64,000 nt of DNA from Pectinophora gossypiella (GCF_024362695.1 NC_065410.1:740001-804000), one strand, 5' to 3'; shown: positions 1-10,104, counted from the first letter of the stretch. Notes: generated from the letters alone by a model not told the origin. Made by a program: numbers and translations.

Positions 1-93
1 AGGTGGAGAAAAAACCTCATCAACCTTGGTATCAGGGTTATTGTTGAGCTGCCAAAGGCCCCCGATGTGGCTTATGTAACAACTACAAATACG
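1..93 (-). repeat. SINE-2 tail fragment
   Basis: This is the reverse complement of the SINE-2 3' part: the GGCGGCTCAATA-like block, the 'CCCTGACACCAGGGTT' hairpin block and the ACCTCACAACCC block, somewhat diverged. It is cut by the window edge. Confidence 0.8.
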
Positions 94-130
94 AACTGTA
101 CGAATTTTAGCTTTTTCTTCTTTAAAATTG

Positions 131-468
131 TCAAAATTTAGGAAGACTCAACCGTGCTGCCACCTACATTCATGTAGGCTTTATAAATGCAAAATGTAAA
201 AAAAATATAATAAAGACATTCAACGGTAACAGAGTTAAATGATGCCCTGACTACCCTAGTAAAGTTATCACAACAGGAATTATTTTCCATGGAATTAACT
301 TTACTTTATGTAAAAAAAATATCAGTCTTAAGTCCTTGCTTCGTTATCTCCATTAAATTGACGCTCAGGGAAACCTGAGACTAGGCAATAGCAATTTATC
401 ATGAATTTTATCTTGACCCCTGGCCGCCTATACGAATGTAGGTGGAGTGTTCCTAAATTTCGTCCCTT
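131..468. mobile_element. MITE-7, inverted-repeat element
   Basis: Two inverted arms are visible. CCACCTACATTCATGTAGGC (160-179) matches the reverse complement of 426-445, and the homology extends outward through an AAATTTAGGAA block at each end. The interior is AT-rich with no ORF. It looks like a non-autonomous DNA transposon. I saw no clear target duplication, so the ends are approximate. Confidence 0.5.
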
Positions 469-647
469 CTCCATCCTGACCAACTAAAATTGGTGATAAA
501 TAGCTGTAAAATGTGGAGCAAAAATTTGAGCTTTTAGTTTTTATCATTTAGATTAGATTTTTATTGCTTATATCCATCAGGGGAATTGCATATCTATTTG
601 ACGGAATGGTTAGTGAACTTTAGCATGTTTGCAGGCAGAACTCACTT
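469..647. other. AT-rich sequence, nothing recognised
   Basis: No ORF, no copy elsewhere in the window and no RNA-like fold was noticed here. Confidence 0.4.
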
Positions 648-828
648 TTTAATTTTTTTGACTTATTGTAGATTTGCCACAGATGGCATTAACTACAAAT
701 GGGAAGCGCTAAAGGCTCTCACCCATTACAACGTTTAAGACAACAGGCCTGAGGGTGCCCAGTTGGACTCGAACCTCGGCTCAGGGCGTCGTCTGAAAGG
801 AAAAATATTTGAAAGAATTAATCGACCC
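648..828 (-). repeat. LINE-3 3' end
   Basis: This is a reverse-strand copy of the LINE-3 3' region (compare 12,822-13,137). It holds the poly-A end, the AAGTAGTTAATGCCATCTGC block, the GTTGTCTTAAACGTTGTACC block and the stop-proximal CAGACGACGCCCTGA. It breaks off at the SINE-3 start at about 829. Confidence 0.75.
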
Positions 829-1100
829 TAAACGCGCTCGGTTTGCGATTGTTGAAGTTAAGCAACTTTCGAAAAGACCGGTCGTAGGATGGGTGACCAC
901 AAAAAAAAAGTTTTCATCACGAGCTCCTCCGTGCTTTGGAAGGCACGTTAAGTCGTTGAACTCGGCTGCATTAGCAGTCGTTAATAACCATCAATCCGCA
1001 CTGGGCCCGCGTGATGGTTTAAGGCCCGATCTCCCTATCCATCCATAGGGAAGGCCCGTGCCCCAGCAGTGGGGACGTTAATGGGCTGATGATGATGATG
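829..1100 (+). repeat. SINE-3, 5'-truncated
   Basis: It begins inside the head (AACGCGCTCGG), then shows the 5S-like GAAGTTAAGCAAC and GGATGGGTGACC boxes, the common SINE core TCCGTGCTTTGGAAGGCACG, the CCCCAGCAGTGGGG tail hairpin and a (GAT)n tail. The tRNA-like A box is missing. Confidence 0.85.
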
Positions 1101-1126
1101 AACCGCCAAGGATTAGAAGCAGTGAT

Positions 1127-1525
1127 GTGTCATACATGGGAACTAGGTATCATAGGTCACTAATGACTGTTGAGTGTGGAAACTTAATTATTTGTTCTTT
1201 TCCATACTCAAATACATTAGCTAGTGAGGAAAATAATTATATATTTTCTCTCAACCAACACCTTTATAACAGAACCTGTCATCATAGTAATATTATTTAT
1301 TTAGATTTGAATAAGTTTATTCGAAATTGTATAATAACGACAGATAGAATATATCTATCTAAGTACTTTAAAAAAATTATATGTTCAGTACTAGTTTTTT
1401 ATATTACAGACACTTCTGCCAGACCAGGCAGTAAACTTATTGACTGTACTGTCTTTTACAGTACAAAACTTTTTATTGACGGTAGTCAGCCATGTACCAC
1501 GAATGGTACTTCATCTTTAAACTAG
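1127..1525 (+). pseudogene. LINE-1 ORF1 remnant, esterase-like C-terminus
   Basis: This open frame of about 132 codons overlaps the ORF2 start by 34 nt. It has no ATG at its beginning (GTG; first ATG four codons in) and runs in from the SINE tail, so it is the 3' part of a truncated ORF1. The pattern 'LIICSFPYS', then 'N..L', 'IIYLDLN.FI', 'TTDRIYLS' resembles the C-terminal part of the SGNH-hydrolase (esterase) domain found in ORF1 of CR1/L2-type LINEs. The usual DG.H motif reads D-R-I-Y here, so the catalytic histidine seems lost. The similarity is from pattern memory only and is moderately uncertain. Confidence 0.45.
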
Positions 1526-4383
1526 ACAATAAGACAAAAGAGAAGCTTGGAATATTAAAACTAGTTCACCAAAATATTCAAGGCTTCTCTGGCAAAGAAT
1601 TAGACGTAGAATTATTTTTAGAGACATTTTTTATTGACATTTTATGTATTACAGAGCATTGGTTGAAGGATTATGAATTGTTATTCGGTTTTAAAAATTA
1701 TCATTTCGCTAGCGCTTTCTGTCGAAAGATCAAATTACGTGGTGGCTCCCTTATTTTTATCAGAAATAGTTTAAAATATAAAGAACGCAAAGATATTACT
1801 GGACTTTCGATAGAGGGCACTATGGAGATTTCATGTATAGAAACAGAGAAACATATTGTTGTAGCCGTATACAGACCCCTATACAGTGCTAACTTCACAG
1901 TTTTTGAATCAGTGATGGAAAATGTACTGAAGGTCATATCTAAAAGTAATAAAGCCATTATAGTGTGTGGAGATTTTAACGTTGATTTATATGAAGTAGA
2001 TTCAATTACAACTAGATTTCTAAGTTTGTTTACATCTTTTAACCTTGTTAATATATTTATGGAGCCAACTAGAATTACAGAAACAACTGCCTCATGTTTA
2101 GATAACGTTTTTTGCAATTGTGACTTTCAAGACAACAGTATCCTTAACTGTTTTAAGTCAGATCACAGTGGGCAGCTGGTCAGTTTTCCAGTACTTAAAA
2201 ATGTTCAGAAAATTAAATTTCGTACACGACCCATCACTGATACTCGGATAGAGAAATATCGAAATAGTCTTATAAGTAACTTACCTTGTCCAAACTTTGA
2301 TACAGACAATCCTGACGATTTTTACAGGGATTTCTTTACTATTATCCATAAAGAATTTGAAAATAATTTTCCTCAAAAGGTAGTTACCAACAGTCAATCA
2401 TTCAAGTTCAGTGACTGGGCTACCGTAGGCATTCGCAAAAGTAGAAATACTCTTTATTCTTTATATGAGGAAAAAACGTATACACACACTGATAGTTTTA
2501 AAAGCTACGTCAAAAATTATTCTAAAATATTTCGAAAAGTGTGTTATACAGCCAAACAGATGCATATTAGTAGTAAAATAAAGACCGCGGATAATAAAAT
2601 AAAGGCAGTTTGGCAAGTAATAAATAGCGAAACAAAGGCTTCGAAACCGCGTGAATTAGAATATAATATAGAATCGAGCACTGGGTTAGTTAAACAAGAT
2701 AAAGATGTAGCTGAAGTTTTTGATAAATTCTTTACGAACATCCCTGTAAAAACTACAGAATCTCTCAGGTCCTCTCCTGTTCAAGCTGATATATTGTTGA
2801 AAAGTAATGTTACTGCTTGCACTGAATTATTTGATTTTAAACGCGTTGATCCGAGTAGTATTGTTAAAGTATTCAAACAGCTGAAACTTAAAACCTCGAA
2901 AGATTTATGGGGATTGTCTGTCAAATTGATGAGCTCTGTTATTGATATCTTAGCACCATATCTAGCTTACATTTTTAATATGAGTGTTGAAAATAGCACT
3001 TTTCCAAATTTAATGAAAATCAGTAAAGTTATACCTCTTTTTAAATCGGGCACAAAATCAGACCCCACGAATTATAGACCGGTTTCTATTCTACCAGTAC
3101 TTAGTAAAATTTTCGAGAAAATTATTCTCGACCAACTGCTATGTCATTTTAATTTAAATAACTTACTTCACAGCCAGCAGTTTGGTTTTACTAAGGGTCG
3201 GTCTACAACAGACGCGAGTGTCACATTTGTTCGACACATTTTCGATGCTTGGGAGAAGTCGCAGAATGCCGTAGGAGTATTCTGTGACTTGTCTAAGGCA
3301 TTCGACTGCGTGGATCACGAGACCTTGCTTTTGAAATTGAGGCACTATGGATTAAATAATGGAGCTCTCAGTTTGTTAAATTCATATCTAGGTGATAGGA
3401 TACAAAAGGTACAAATCAATAGTACGACTTCTTCGGGCTCTCATGTTCAAATGGGAGTTCCTCAAGGATCCATTTTGGGGCCATTCCTTTTTTTAGTGTA
3501 CATAAATGATTTACCTTATGTAGTACAGAACCAAGCTGACATTGTACTGTTCGCGGATGACACTTCTCTTATATTTAAAATCGATAGAAAGTTAGAGGAA
3601 CTTGACGAAGCAAACAGCGCTGTGTCGCAGGTTCTAAGCTGGTTTACAGTAAATAATCTAGTTCTAAATGCTAAGAAAACGAAGTGTATTAAATTTGTTC
3701 TACCAAACGTAAAGAAAGTAAATAATAACATTAAAATTAACGACGAGAAACTAGATTTTGTTGAACACACCGTTTTCTTAGGAATTACTGTAGATTCAAA
3801 ACTTCAATGGGGCCCACATATTGTATCACTAGCGGGCAAGCTAAGTTCAGCAGCATATGCCGTCAGAAGAATCCGACAACTCACAGATGTACCCACTGCT
3901 AGACTTGTCTACTTCAGCTACTTCCACAGCATAATGTCTTACGGTATTTTATTGTGGGGTCGAGCCGCTGATGTAGAAACTATTTTCATTATTCAAAAAA
4001 GGGCAGTTCGCGCTATTTATAATCTGCGTTGTCGGGACTCTTTAAGGGAGCTGTTTAAAGAAATAAATATACTGACGGTCGCAAGTCAATATATTTATGA
4101 AAACATTATGTATGTGCGTAAAAATGTATCTCTCCTTCCGAGAAACTGTGAAAGGCATACTTACAATACAAGGAATAAAAATAAAATTGTTGTTCGAAAT
4201 TCTAGATTAAGTAAATTAAATTCATCTTTTTTGGGGTTATGTATACGTTTTTACAATAAAATACCAGATAATATTTTAAATTTGTCAGAGAACAAATTTA
4301 AAGCTCACGTGAAGCTTACTTTATGTAAAAAAGCCTATTATAAGATTAATGATTACCTAAATGATAAAAATGTCTGGTATTGA
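1492..4383 (+). CDS. LINE-1 ORF2: AP-like endonuclease and reverse transcriptase
   Basis: This 963-residue protein would nick target DNA and copy its own RNA by target-primed reverse transcription. The N-terminal endonuclease has its usual motifs: QN (27-28), TEHW with E55, YRP (127-129), GDFN (160-163), LDN (203-205) and SDH (223-225). The reverse transcriptase follows: NYRPVS (527-532), motif A with D599 in FCDLSKAFD, motif B GVPQGS (655-660), and catalytic FADD (687-690). Residues of about 800-963 form the usual C-terminal tail with no zinc knuckle that I can see. An in-frame TAG at 1,483 lies just before the ATG, so the start is well bounded. There is no stop or frameshift, and all catalytic residues are present. 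That suggests a fairly young copy, though it lacks the 5' end needed for mobility of its own. Confidence 0.9.
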   Translation: MYHEWYFIFKLDNKTKEKLGILKLVHQNIQGFSGKELDVELFLETFFIDILCITEHWLKDYELLFGFKNYHFASAFCRKIKLRGGSLIFIRNSLKYKERKDITGLSIEGTMEISCIETEKHIVVAVYRPLYSANFTVFESVMENVLKVISKSNKAIIVCGDFNVDLYEVDSITTRFLSLFTSFNLVNIFMEPTRITETTASCLDNVFCNCDFQDNSILNCFKSDHSGQLVSFPVLKNVQKIKFRTRPITDTRIEKYRNSLISNLPCPNFDTDNPDDFYRDFFTIIHKEFENNFPQKVVTNSQSFKFSDWATVGIRKSRNTLYSLYEEKTYTHTDSFKSYVKNYSKIFRKVCYTAKQMHISSKIKTADNKIKAVWQVINSETKASKPRELEYNIESSTGLVKQDKDVAEVFDKFFTNIPVKTTESLRSSPVQADILLKSNVTACTELFDFKRVDPSSIVKVFKQLKLKTSKDLWGLSVKLMSSVIDILAPYLAYIFNMSVENSTFPNLMKISKVIPLFKSGTKSDPTNYRPVSILPVLSKIFEKIILDQLLCHFNLNNLLHSQQFGFTKGRSTTDASVTFVRHIFDAWEKSQNAVGVFCDLSKAFDCVDHETLLLKLRHYGLNNGALSLLNSYLGDRIQKVQINSTTSSGSHVQMGVPQGSILGPFLFLVYINDLPYVVQNQADIVLFADDTSLIFKIDRKLEELDEANSAVSQVLSWFTVNNLVLNAKKTKCIKFVLPNVKKVNNNIKINDEKLDFVEHTVFLGITVDSKLQWGPHIVSLAGKLSSAAYAVRRIRQLTDVPTARLVYFSYFHSIMSYGILLWGRAADVETIFIIQKRAVRAIYNLRCRDSLRELFKEINILTVASQYIYENIMYVRKNVSLLPRNCERHTYNTRNKNKIVVRNSRLSKLNSSFLGLCIRFYNKIPDNILNLSENKFKAHVKLTLCKKAYYKINDYLNDKNVWY

Positions 4384-4605
4384 ATGTGTTCCTCTAGTTA
4401 TTAAATAACTTGTAATGTACCCTCATTGATTTAAAAGATGTGTTGCTGTTGCAGTTTCTTGTCATTTCTTCTCCTCAGCCATAACACCTTGCGAAATGAC
4501 GTAAATTCAAAAATGTTACATTGACCTTCAACAAGTTTATCCATGATAATTACGTTGAATAAATGATTCTGATTCTGATTATAAGTAAGGTAATAAAGCT
4601 CTTTT

Positions 4606-4697
4606 TAAAATAGGGATATGAGACTCTTTTAAATGCGGTACGAACCCGTTATTATGTGTTTTAATTATGATAATAACCGCGTAAACTTAAAACAATG
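4606..4697 (-). repeat. MITE-3 arm fragment
   Basis: It matches one arm of the element at 43,824-44,298, including GGGATATGAGACTC, AACCCGTTATTATGTG and the outer ATAACCGCGTAAAC. Confidence 0.65.
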
Positions 4698-4847
4698 TAT
4701 AAAGCTCTTTTGACATAAATTTTGCAGCTTTTGTAACGGAAAAGAATGTACCCACTTTGGGAACAACGAAACGGCACATGTGGGAACATCGAAGCACTTA
4801 AGGGTTGAACTACAGTAAAAAAAGCTAATAAGTACAAAAAAATATCA

Positions 4848-4946
4848 TCATCTCCCTAGCATTATTCCGTTTTTCACAGGGTCCGCTTACCTAATATTAA
4901 GATATAACAGGTCCGGTTTTTTGCAGAAGCGACCGCCTGTCTGTGT
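4848..4946 (-). repeat. SINE-4 3' part
   Basis: This is the reverse complement of the SINE-4 tail: the CTAGGGAGATGATG end, CAGGTCCGGTTTTTT and GAAGCGACCGCCTGTCTG. Compare the full copy at 49,897-50,232. Confidence 0.8.
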
Positions 4947-4970
4947 GCCTGTATAAGTACAAATAATCTA

Positions 4971-5204
4971 TCGTCACTGGAAAGGCAAAATTACATAAGC
5001 GCCAAAATATCGTAAAGTAGTAGTTCATCTTATGATATCTATTGCTAGATATAGAAATTGAAATAACAATGTAAACTTACGTTGACGTCATATGAATTGG
5101 ATAAATGGGTAAAAAGTTATGATAAAAAACGAATAAAATACTTTAAACGGCTTTTTCTTGAAATGTCATTTTGGCGCATACGTAATTTTGCTTTTTAGTG
5201 ACGA
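4971..5204. mobile_element. MITE-8, short inverted-repeat element
   Basis: The left arm 4,971-5,008 (TCGTCACTGGAAAGGCAAAA, then TTACATAAGCGCCAAAAT) is the reverse complement of 5,168-5,204 with a few mismatches. The interior is AT-rich and has no ORF. The element is about 234 bp. Confidence 0.55.
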
Positions 5205-5222
5205 CATGAACAGTCATGAGCA

Positions 5223-5352
5223 ATATAATGTACCCACTTTAGGACTCTGTCGCACTAACATATTTGACATTTAGTGAGACTTACAGTTCCATTTGTCATA
5301 AAAGTTAATGTGACATGGTACCAAAGTGTATACATATTAATGCTCGTGACCG
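5223..5352 (+). repeat. rep-P copy
   Basis: The block with TTGACATTTAGTGAGACTTA and GTTAATGTGACATGGTA recurs at 56,560-56,690 (same strand) and 33,425-33,560 (opposite strand). Type unknown; probably part of a transposon. Confidence 0.65.
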
Positions 5353-5700
5353 AACACAGAATTATATAAAAATATGAATTTATAATATTCGATCTCTATC
5401 GTTCGCTTGATGCGAAGTCAATTAGGAAATGAAGCGAAAGTTCGCGTCTGTTGCAGTATCGAATTAATTTCGCTAAGCAGATTATTTTATAATGAGCCAA
5501 CAAATATCTTATGTATAAATAATGCCTTCGATATAATGAAGACTGCTGATTTGCGAAATTTATAAATTGCCTTTATTTTTTGCTTCTCTTTAGGTACTAG
5601 GAGTAAAAAATGCCAAGTGTTCCGTACCATTGACTAGGTAAGCAACAGTAAGTACACAAATTTCATATTGCCCACCTGTTGTCATTATTGATATTGAGCA
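5353..5700. other. Nothing recognised
   Basis: This is AT-rich sequence with no convincing ORF and no copy noticed in this window. Confidence 0.35.
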
Positions 5701-5739
5701 AAAAAGAGTACAAAAAACGTATTTATTGTGTGGGAACCA

Positions 5740-5932
5740 CCCTTAAATATCAATTTTATTTTGTTGTTATTATAGCTACAGAAATATATAACTTTAAAAA
5801 AAAATACTGTCTAGCTATCGCGGTTCTTGAGATACAGCTTGGTGACATACAGTCGGACGGACAGACTGACAGCGAAGTCTTAGTAAGTCTTAGGATTCAG
5901 TTTTTACCCTTTCGGTAGGAACCCTAAGAAAA
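5740..5932 (+). repeat. Dispersed repeat with GACAGACAG-like block
   Basis: It contains GACGGACAGACTGACAGCG, then TTTTTACCCTTTCGGTAGG and AACCCTAAGAAAAC. I recall this block as widespread in lepidopteran DNA. There is no second copy in this window to confirm it. Confidence 0.4.
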
Positions 5933-5989
5933 CAAAATATGGAATGTATTTTGTTGCATTCTCTACCTCTTTTTTTGTATTGCCTATCC

Positions 5990-6250
5990 AGACTCATCAT
6001 CATCAATTTAAGAACCACGCTCTTGTCGGTGCAGCATTTTCCATGCTACTTTTTTAGGGCAAAAATAGGGCAGTGTTTTCCCTCTTGCCTTCCGTCCCGC
6101 AGTACTCTGTCTGACGCAAGTGGGATGGCGCCCAGAGTAGTCTATTACAAAGCCATACTAGGACTCCTGTCCTCCGCCTCTGAATAGTACTGACAGTTAC
6201 TGCTGCCCTCTGTCAGGTTCCAGGTTACAGTCCCTGTGACTTGCCCCTTC
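5990..6250 (-). repeat. SINE-5 copy
   Basis: On the reverse strand it ends in the SINE-5 hairpin tail CCGACAAGAGCGTGGTTCTT and (GAT)n. The body (AGTACTGCGGGACGGAAGGC and others) matches 31,745-32,225 and 18,869-19,325. Confidence 0.75.
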
Positions 6251-6261
6251 CATCCTGTATC

Positions 6262-6363
6262 CAAACTAGGGATCACAAAATTATTTTCGTAGCGAAATGA
6301 GACTCGAACCCGGACTTTAAGATCGTGAGCCCAATGCTTTAACCACTAGACCATAGAGGCTGT
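6262..6363 (-). repeat. SINE-2 head fragment
   Basis: The reverse strand shows the tRNA-like head with a TGGTCTAGTGG A box and a GGGTTCGAGTCTC B box, then the TTTGTGATCCCTAGTTTGG block. It is not a functional tRNA: there is no matched acceptor stem. Confidence 0.75.
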
Positions 6364-6794
6364 TTTAAGCTGATCGGCCGCCGAAAACACCCTAAAAGTA
6401 TACGATGCCAGATGCGATGAGTTGGAAATAGATAAAATTTAATAATATATCGTTTGTTTCAACAACATTTTTGTGGGATTGTCATGTTATTCGTTATTGG
6501 GAAACTGAACGAGCCAATCGTAAAACACCGTTTCGATATCAATATCCAATAACTCGAAATAAAATCTGCAACGCCGCACATTTCCAGGAATAGAGGTGCG
6601 ACAGGTAACATGATTCAAATAATGATGCAATTCAAAATGATGAATTTGAATCAGCAAACTACACTTTTGCTGAATATTGTTTTTTGTTTTTTTTTTTTAA
6701 TTGCATCATTACACATGTGTACTGTACACACGATCAAAGTACTTTTTGACGTCGTCGACACCACCGCCGTTGATCTGTAAGTGCCCTTAATGTT
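6364..6794. other. Nothing recognised
   Basis: There is no ORF of note. A short (ATTCAAA)-type redundancy lies near 6,610-6,660. Confidence 0.3.
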
Positions 6795-6880
6795 CGTTTG
6801 CCTCTGATGGCATTAACTACTTGGTTGGACAAATGGGGAGCACTGAGAGCTTTCATTTGATTAAACACTGTGTAAAGTGA
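6795..6880 (-). repeat. LINE-3 3' end, decayed
   Basis: Reverse-strand GATGGCATTAACTACTTGG and GGGGAGCACTGAGAGC match the LINE-3 3' UTR, with substitutions. Confidence 0.6.
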
Positions 6881-7051
6881 TTGTTCCCACGTAGTATTAG
6901 TTTATCGATGGAAATATCTGAACCTAAATAAATATTTCTGGAGGTTAAAACAATAAAAAAAAACAGTATCCACCTACAATGGAGCAATATACAAGTATGT
7001 TCAGCGAGGACACTTTCGGCATTCATTAATTTTGAGCAATAACCTATTCCA

Positions 7052-7492
7052 AATTCTGGATTAAGTAAATTAAATCCATCTTTTTTGGGCTTATGTATAC
7101 GTTTTTACAATACAATACCAGATAATAATTTAATTTGTCAGAAAATAAATTCAGAGTAATGTGAAGCTAAGCTTATCAATGATTAATGATTCTCTCTCTC
7201 TCTATTTAAGAGCTGCGCTCTTGTCGATTGATTATTGATTTATTGATTGTTGATTGATCTTGTCTTGTTGTTGTTGATTAATGATTAAGTACTTAAAAAA
7301 TAAAAATGCCTGGTATTAAATGTCTTCCTCTATAAATAACTTGTAATGTATACCTACATTGATTTAAAAGATGTGTTGCTGTTGCAATTTCAATTTTTCT
7401 CCTCAGCTATAACACCTTGCGAAATGACGTAGATTCAAAAATGTTAAATTGAGCTATAAACTTATAAATGATATTTACGTTGAATAAATGTA
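7052..7492 (+). repeat. LINE-1 3' end, interrupted
   Basis: This diverged copy holds the ORF2 C-terminal region and the 3' UTR. It runs from the TTCTGGATTAAGTAAATTAA block to GTTGAATAAATG. The frame is broken. Bases ~7,188-7,262 are foreign and carry a reverse-strand RTE-b/SINE-5 tail hairpin (7,208-7,222). Confidence 0.8.
7188..7262 (-). repeat. RTE-b-type tail inserted in LINE-1
   Basis: AAGAGCTGCGCTCTT (7,208-7,222) with preceding CT-rich bases matches the RTE-b tail at 41,740-41,765. It is flanked by ATTAATGATT-like sequence on both sides of the insertion. Confidence 0.55.
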
Positions 7493-8094
7493 AAATTTAC
7501 GTTCAAATCAGCTGTTAGTTAATCGGAAATATAAACACGAATTAATGAGTACACCGTTTCCAAATTAATTCTAAAATAGAATGAGCTTCTGTTGTAAGCT
7601 GCTTATAAGGACCAAATCATAATTTATTTCTGACCCAACTCACTGATTCACTCGTAACATTACCAACGGAAAATCAACCCTAGCAGTATAAATATAATAT
7701 TTATTTTGCAAACCAGTTCGTGTCTCGCGGCATTGCAACAGCACATTTTCAACTTTGAGATTGCAAGCAGGTGGACGACGAACGATATTGCGAAAATTTT
7801 ATCTAGTTTCAATTTCCCAGACGCGAGGGTTAAGGAAATGTCTGCGGGACGCCGCATCGTCTCGTCGTCATTAGGCATTCATTCATAATTTTAATATTGT
7901 ACGTTCTTTACTGAAAAGAATCTTCTGGAAGAAACCTTTGCCCTGCTTCAAGCAAGATATAAAGACGATTCAAAAAAAAACTTCTAAAATATTTATTTTT
8001 CAAAATTGGCTTACAAAATTAGCGCTTTTTGAACTTAAAAAAATTAAATTACATTTTATGTAACTAGCTGTAAAACTACTACCACATCGGAATT
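7493..8094. other. No supported gene; short overlapping ORFs
   Basis: A 60-codon frame on the plus strand (7,706-7,888) overlaps a 72-codon frame on the minus strand (7,660-7,878). I recognise neither. The 7,700-7,870 part is less AT-rich than its surroundings and could be an old exon, but no splice sites make that convincing. Confidence 0.3.
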
Positions 8095-8150
8095 TGTAAC
8101 GCTGAGGGAAAGACGTGGCCAGAAAACCTCCCAGCACAGGGCCCTAGTCC
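8095..8150 (-). repeat. LINE-5 internal fragment
   Basis: CAGCACAGGGCCCTAG matches, in reverse, the CTAGGGCCCTGTGCCGAGG block of the LINE-5 copy at 40,940-41,130. Confidence 0.4.
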
Positions 8151-8229
8151 TACTGTTTCATGTTTTCCTTTCTTTTCTTTTTTTTTAAATCCAGTTTGTA
8201 TTACATAATTTATAGACTTAAATACAATG

Positions 8230-8390
8230 GTATTCCAATTACAGTCCGTGGAAGGAAAGTGAAAAATAAAGAGTTTATGTCACTTTATCACAGAAACAGT
8301 GTTTTATGAGCTCCCTGACGATACTGTTACTAACTTTAAGACTTTTTTTAGAATGTAAGTACATGATGCAAATAAATGAATGAATGAATG
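8230..8390 (+). repeat. Unassigned LINE 3' end with (GAAT)n tail
   Basis: It ends in AAATAAATGAATGAATGAATG-type repeats after an ACAGTGTTTTATGAGCTCCC block. A short-repeat tail of this kind is typical of non-LTR elements. No ORF remains. Confidence 0.45.
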
Positions 8391-8451
8391 ACGATCTTCT
8401 ATGCATCATGGTACGAAACTTTACAACTCAATATGCTAAACTGCAAACAGC

Positions 8452-8775
8452 GAATAAAATGGGCGTGGGCGTTCTGCTCACAATCCGGAGGTCCCAGGTT
8501 CGAATACCGTTGGGGACATATCACAAAAATCACTTTGTGATCCCTAGTTTCGTTAGGACATTACAAGCTGATCGACTGATTATCCGAAAATAAGATGGTC
8601 CGTGCTTTGGAAGGCACGTTAAGCCATTGGTCCCGGTTTCTACTTACTGATGTAAGTACGTAGTCGTTACATGAGTCATGTCAAGGGGCTTTTGGCGGCT
8701 CAATAGTAACCTTGACATCAGGGTTGATGAGGTTGGTAATCCACCTCACAGCCCACACGAGAGAAGAAGAGAAGA
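8452..8775 (+). repeat. SINE-2, nearly complete
   Basis: It lacks the first part of the A box but has the B box GGTTCGAATACC, the common core (TGGAAGGCACGTTAAGCC), the CTTACTGATGTAAG hairpin, GGCGGCTCAATAG and the CACCTCACAGCCCACACGA end with an (AGAAG)n tail. Confidence 0.85.
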
Positions 8776-8867
8776 AGCAAATAAAATCAAAACATGTTAA
8801 TCTTGATTATCGGAGGTCATGTCGTAAAAAGCGACTAGGGGATGTCCTTTCTAATACTATGGACTGT

Positions 8868-9015
8868 GTGGTCTCCATGGTCCAGTGGTTGCGTTAGGCT
8901 CACGGTCCCGGGTTCGAATCCCGGTGGCGGCATGTCTAACAAAAACTCATTACGTGAGACTGGTTTATACAGGAGATTACAAGTTGAAATCACCTGATTG
9001 TCCGAAAGTTAGGTG
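8868..9015 (+). repeat. SINE head fragment (SINE-1/2 type)
   Basis: The A box (TGGTCCAGTGG) and B box (GGGTTCGAATCCC) are well kept, followed by CACCTGATTGTCCGAAAG. It stops before the common core. The middle resembles SINE-1 more than SINE-2. Confidence 0.7.
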
Positions 9016-9535
9016 AGGATGTAGCTAAAGGTGGTAGACGCTTATCTAGTCTATGCCTACTCACTTTAGTTTTGAGGAAAAGTGCAGAAAGGAGTGTGCC
9101 AGGTACACTATGCTATCAGCCCAGCAGTGCGTACATCAGGGATTTATGTATGAACATAAACGTGTTATAAAAAGAAATCTAAACTTTGCAACAAGCACTC
9201 CCAGCTCTATGCACCGAGATAGGTCGCAAGATTAGATGGCGTATCGAAAATTCTACTTTTTAACTTTAAAGTTGCGGGCCGCTGTCAGCAATTTCGAAAA
9301 CTACAACACTCTGTCGTAAACGAAAACACGGAACAGTTTCCCTCTAGCACATGCTAGAAGAATTTAGTTTAAAAATATTTTCCTTTAAGACTGTAGACAT
9401 GTTTATAATAATGACAAAGCTGTGCATTCGACCTGAAGCTCTAACATATTATTATATTTTTCTTTTGCCTTTGTCAAATTATTGAACCCAGATATTTCCG
9501 ATACTTTTTCAAGAAATTCCTTCACATTTTCCATG
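9016..9535. other. Nothing recognised
   Basis: Only short frames occur (such as 60 codons at 9,053), and none resembles a known protein. Confidence 0.3.
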
Positions 9536-9539
9536 GAAT

Positions 9540-9772
9540 AATAGTTGAAGAAAAGAGAACCATATTGAATACTATAGAGAACCGGAGAGGAAATATGATT
9601 GGCCACCTGATACGACACGATTCATTTATATCAAACATTATAGAAGGAAAAATTGAAGGTGCAGGTCGTGTCGTATCGGGAGGTGAAGGTTTTGGCGGGA
9701 AGAAAAGAGGAATGGCGATTATTCCACCGACAAGAGCGCAGCTCTTAAATAGAGAGAAGGAAAGAGAATAGT
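9540..9772 (+). pseudogene. RTE-b C-terminal end, internally deleted
   Basis: The translated pattern NRRGNMIGHLIRHDSF then NIIEGKIEG is the C-terminal region of an RTE-type LINE reverse transcriptase. Compared with 41,746-41,985, it lacks the GRPR/EQIKEKV part (an internal deletion) and is out of frame after it. It ends with hairpin AAGAGCGCAGCTCTT (9,732-9,746). Confidence 0.75.
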
Positions 9773-9784
9773 TAGACAAAAGCC

Positions 9785-9996
9785 TATCCCGGACACGCCA
9801 TACAAACATCTCATTCTTATCATGGGCCGTCTAATGCATAAGTGTGAGCGAGATACAGTCCATTCTCCTTCATACTCCTAAGCGAATCCATAGGCTAAAG
9901 TAAGACCCAGAGAAGGTGAGGTCAGTACCGATACTACCTAATTGCAGTGGGACGGAGTTTCCGTTCTATACGTAGGTATTATTCTTTATTCTATGC
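9785..9996 (+). repeat. rep-Q copy
   Basis: It ends in GTTCTATACGTAGG then TATTATTCTTTATTCTATG. Copies share an ATCCCGGACAC start and this end at 48,120-48,600 and 59,165-59,372; a short end is at 18,757-18,800. Type unknown. Confidence 0.6.
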
Positions 9997-10104
9997 TCGA
10001 ATGGCAAACACTATTTATGATTCTCGCCTAACAGCAGGGATCTGATGAAAGCTACAATTATTTTACTAATTTCTGATTTGGCTTACCTTGCCTTTACTCC
10101 TCTC

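Larger units (their letters stand above)
1101..4578 (+). mobile_element. LINE-1, 5'-truncated non-LTR retrotransposon
   Basis: The element holds the end of a first ORF, a complete ORF2 and a ~195-bp 3' UTR. It ends in AATAAATGATTCTGATTCTG, a short tandem repeat in place of poly-A, as in CR1-like LINEs. Diverged 3' ends of the same family lie at 7,052-7,492, 14,699-14,890 and 26,388-26,798. I place it in the CR1/Jockey group; the exact clade (Daphne or CR1) is a guess. It abuts the (GAT)n tail of a SINE-3, which may mark its 5' junction. Confidence 0.85.

Noticed and set aside
1701..2117. 138-codon minus-strand frame (and others at 2,544, 3,163 and 3,516)
   Set aside because: They are antisense shadows of the LINE-1 ORF2.
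7660..7888. Overlapping frames on both strands in a less AT-rich stretch, considered as a host exon
   Set aside because: There are no convincing splice sites and no recognised protein pattern; left as unassigned.
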